A stretch of DNA of 5,632 bases, from contig WJKZ01000277.1 of assembly GCA_014728785.1 (NCBI GenBank), positions 1 through 5,632 of the forward strand, in the 5' to 3' direction. Shown here one piece after another: positions 5,577 to 5,632 of this stretch. How positions within the stretch are numbered: the stretch's first letter is position 1; each line of letters begins with the position of its first letter. The position numbers were made by a program, and so were the translations under genes. This stretch comes from Candidatus Omnitrophota bacterium (GTDB lineage Bacteria > Omnitrophota > Gorgyraeia > Duberdicusellales > 4484-171). Below the pieces are notes generated by a model, which was not told the DNA's origin, did not search any database, and saw nothing but the letters and a program-made list of their open reading frames with translations.

Positions 5577-5632
5577 GTATAATCGTTACTATAATTTTAT
5601 TCAGTATTTTAATCGTTATACATGAATTCGGC
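5573..5632 (+). CDS. rseP: Site-2 intramembrane zinc metalloprotease, N-terminal fragment
   Basis: Only the first 20 codons are present before the window ends. They encode a hydrophobic helix (residues 3-16) running straight into HEFG at 17-20, the beginning of the HExxH zinc motif found at this exact position in RseP/RasP family proteases. His17 would be a zinc ligand and Glu18 the catalytic residue; the second His lies just outside. The family cleaves membrane-embedded anti-sigma factors and signal-peptide remnants. The ATG overlaps the dxr stop as ATGA (5573-5576) with GGAGAGG (5564-5570) just upstream. The order uppS-cdsA-dxr-rseP is a common bacterial arrangement, which supports the call. 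Confidence 0.88.
   Translation, partial: MSIIVTIILFSILIVIHEFG

Overview
The window looks like a chromosomal segment of a Gram-negative-type (two-membrane) bacterium with moderately low GC. A lipoprotein with a peptidoglycan-binding OmpA domain implies an outer membrane, and MEP-pathway isoprenoid synthesis (dxr) plus undecaprenyl carrier synthesis (uppS) are bacterial housekeeping functions. The variant C-terminal CdsA signature (PGMGG..DVID rather than PGHGG..DRID) and the VTKSSDIGAY motif remind me of the PVC/Omnitrophota part of the tree. That placement is from memory and is weak.

Layout. Bases 1-108 appear to be the 3' end of an unidentified plus-strand gene. It converges, with a 10-bp gap, on a minus-strand gene (119-1618) for a membrane-anchored protein of about eleven TPR repeats with a small beta-rich C-terminal domain. 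A 186-bp divergent regulatory region (1619-1804) separates it from a two-gene plus-strand operon: an OmpA-domain lipoprotein (1805-2446) and a one-pass membrane coiled-coil protein (2443-2778), overlapping by ATGA. A strong intrinsic terminator (2806-2835) closes that operon. Then follows an envelope/isoprenoid operon: uppS (2854-3579), cdsA (3572-4363), dxr (4416-5576) and the first 20 codons of rseP (5573 to the window end).

The common theme is the cell envelope. Dxr commits carbon to the MEP pathway that makes IPP. UppS polymerises IPP into the C55 lipid carrier for cell-wall and surface polysaccharides. CdsA makes CDP-diacylglycerol for phospholipids. RseP is the intramembrane protease usually found in this cluster. 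The OmpA-like lipoprotein probably tethers the outer membrane to peptidoglycan.

I see no mobile element, CRISPR array, RNA gene or obviously new multi-gene system. The points most worth a second look are the C-terminal domain of the TPR protein, the OmpA-lipoprotein/coiled-coil gene pair, several substitutions at normally conserved Dxr and CdsA positions, the repeat-rich divergent promoter region, and a terminator that leaves almost no room for a separate uppS promoter.
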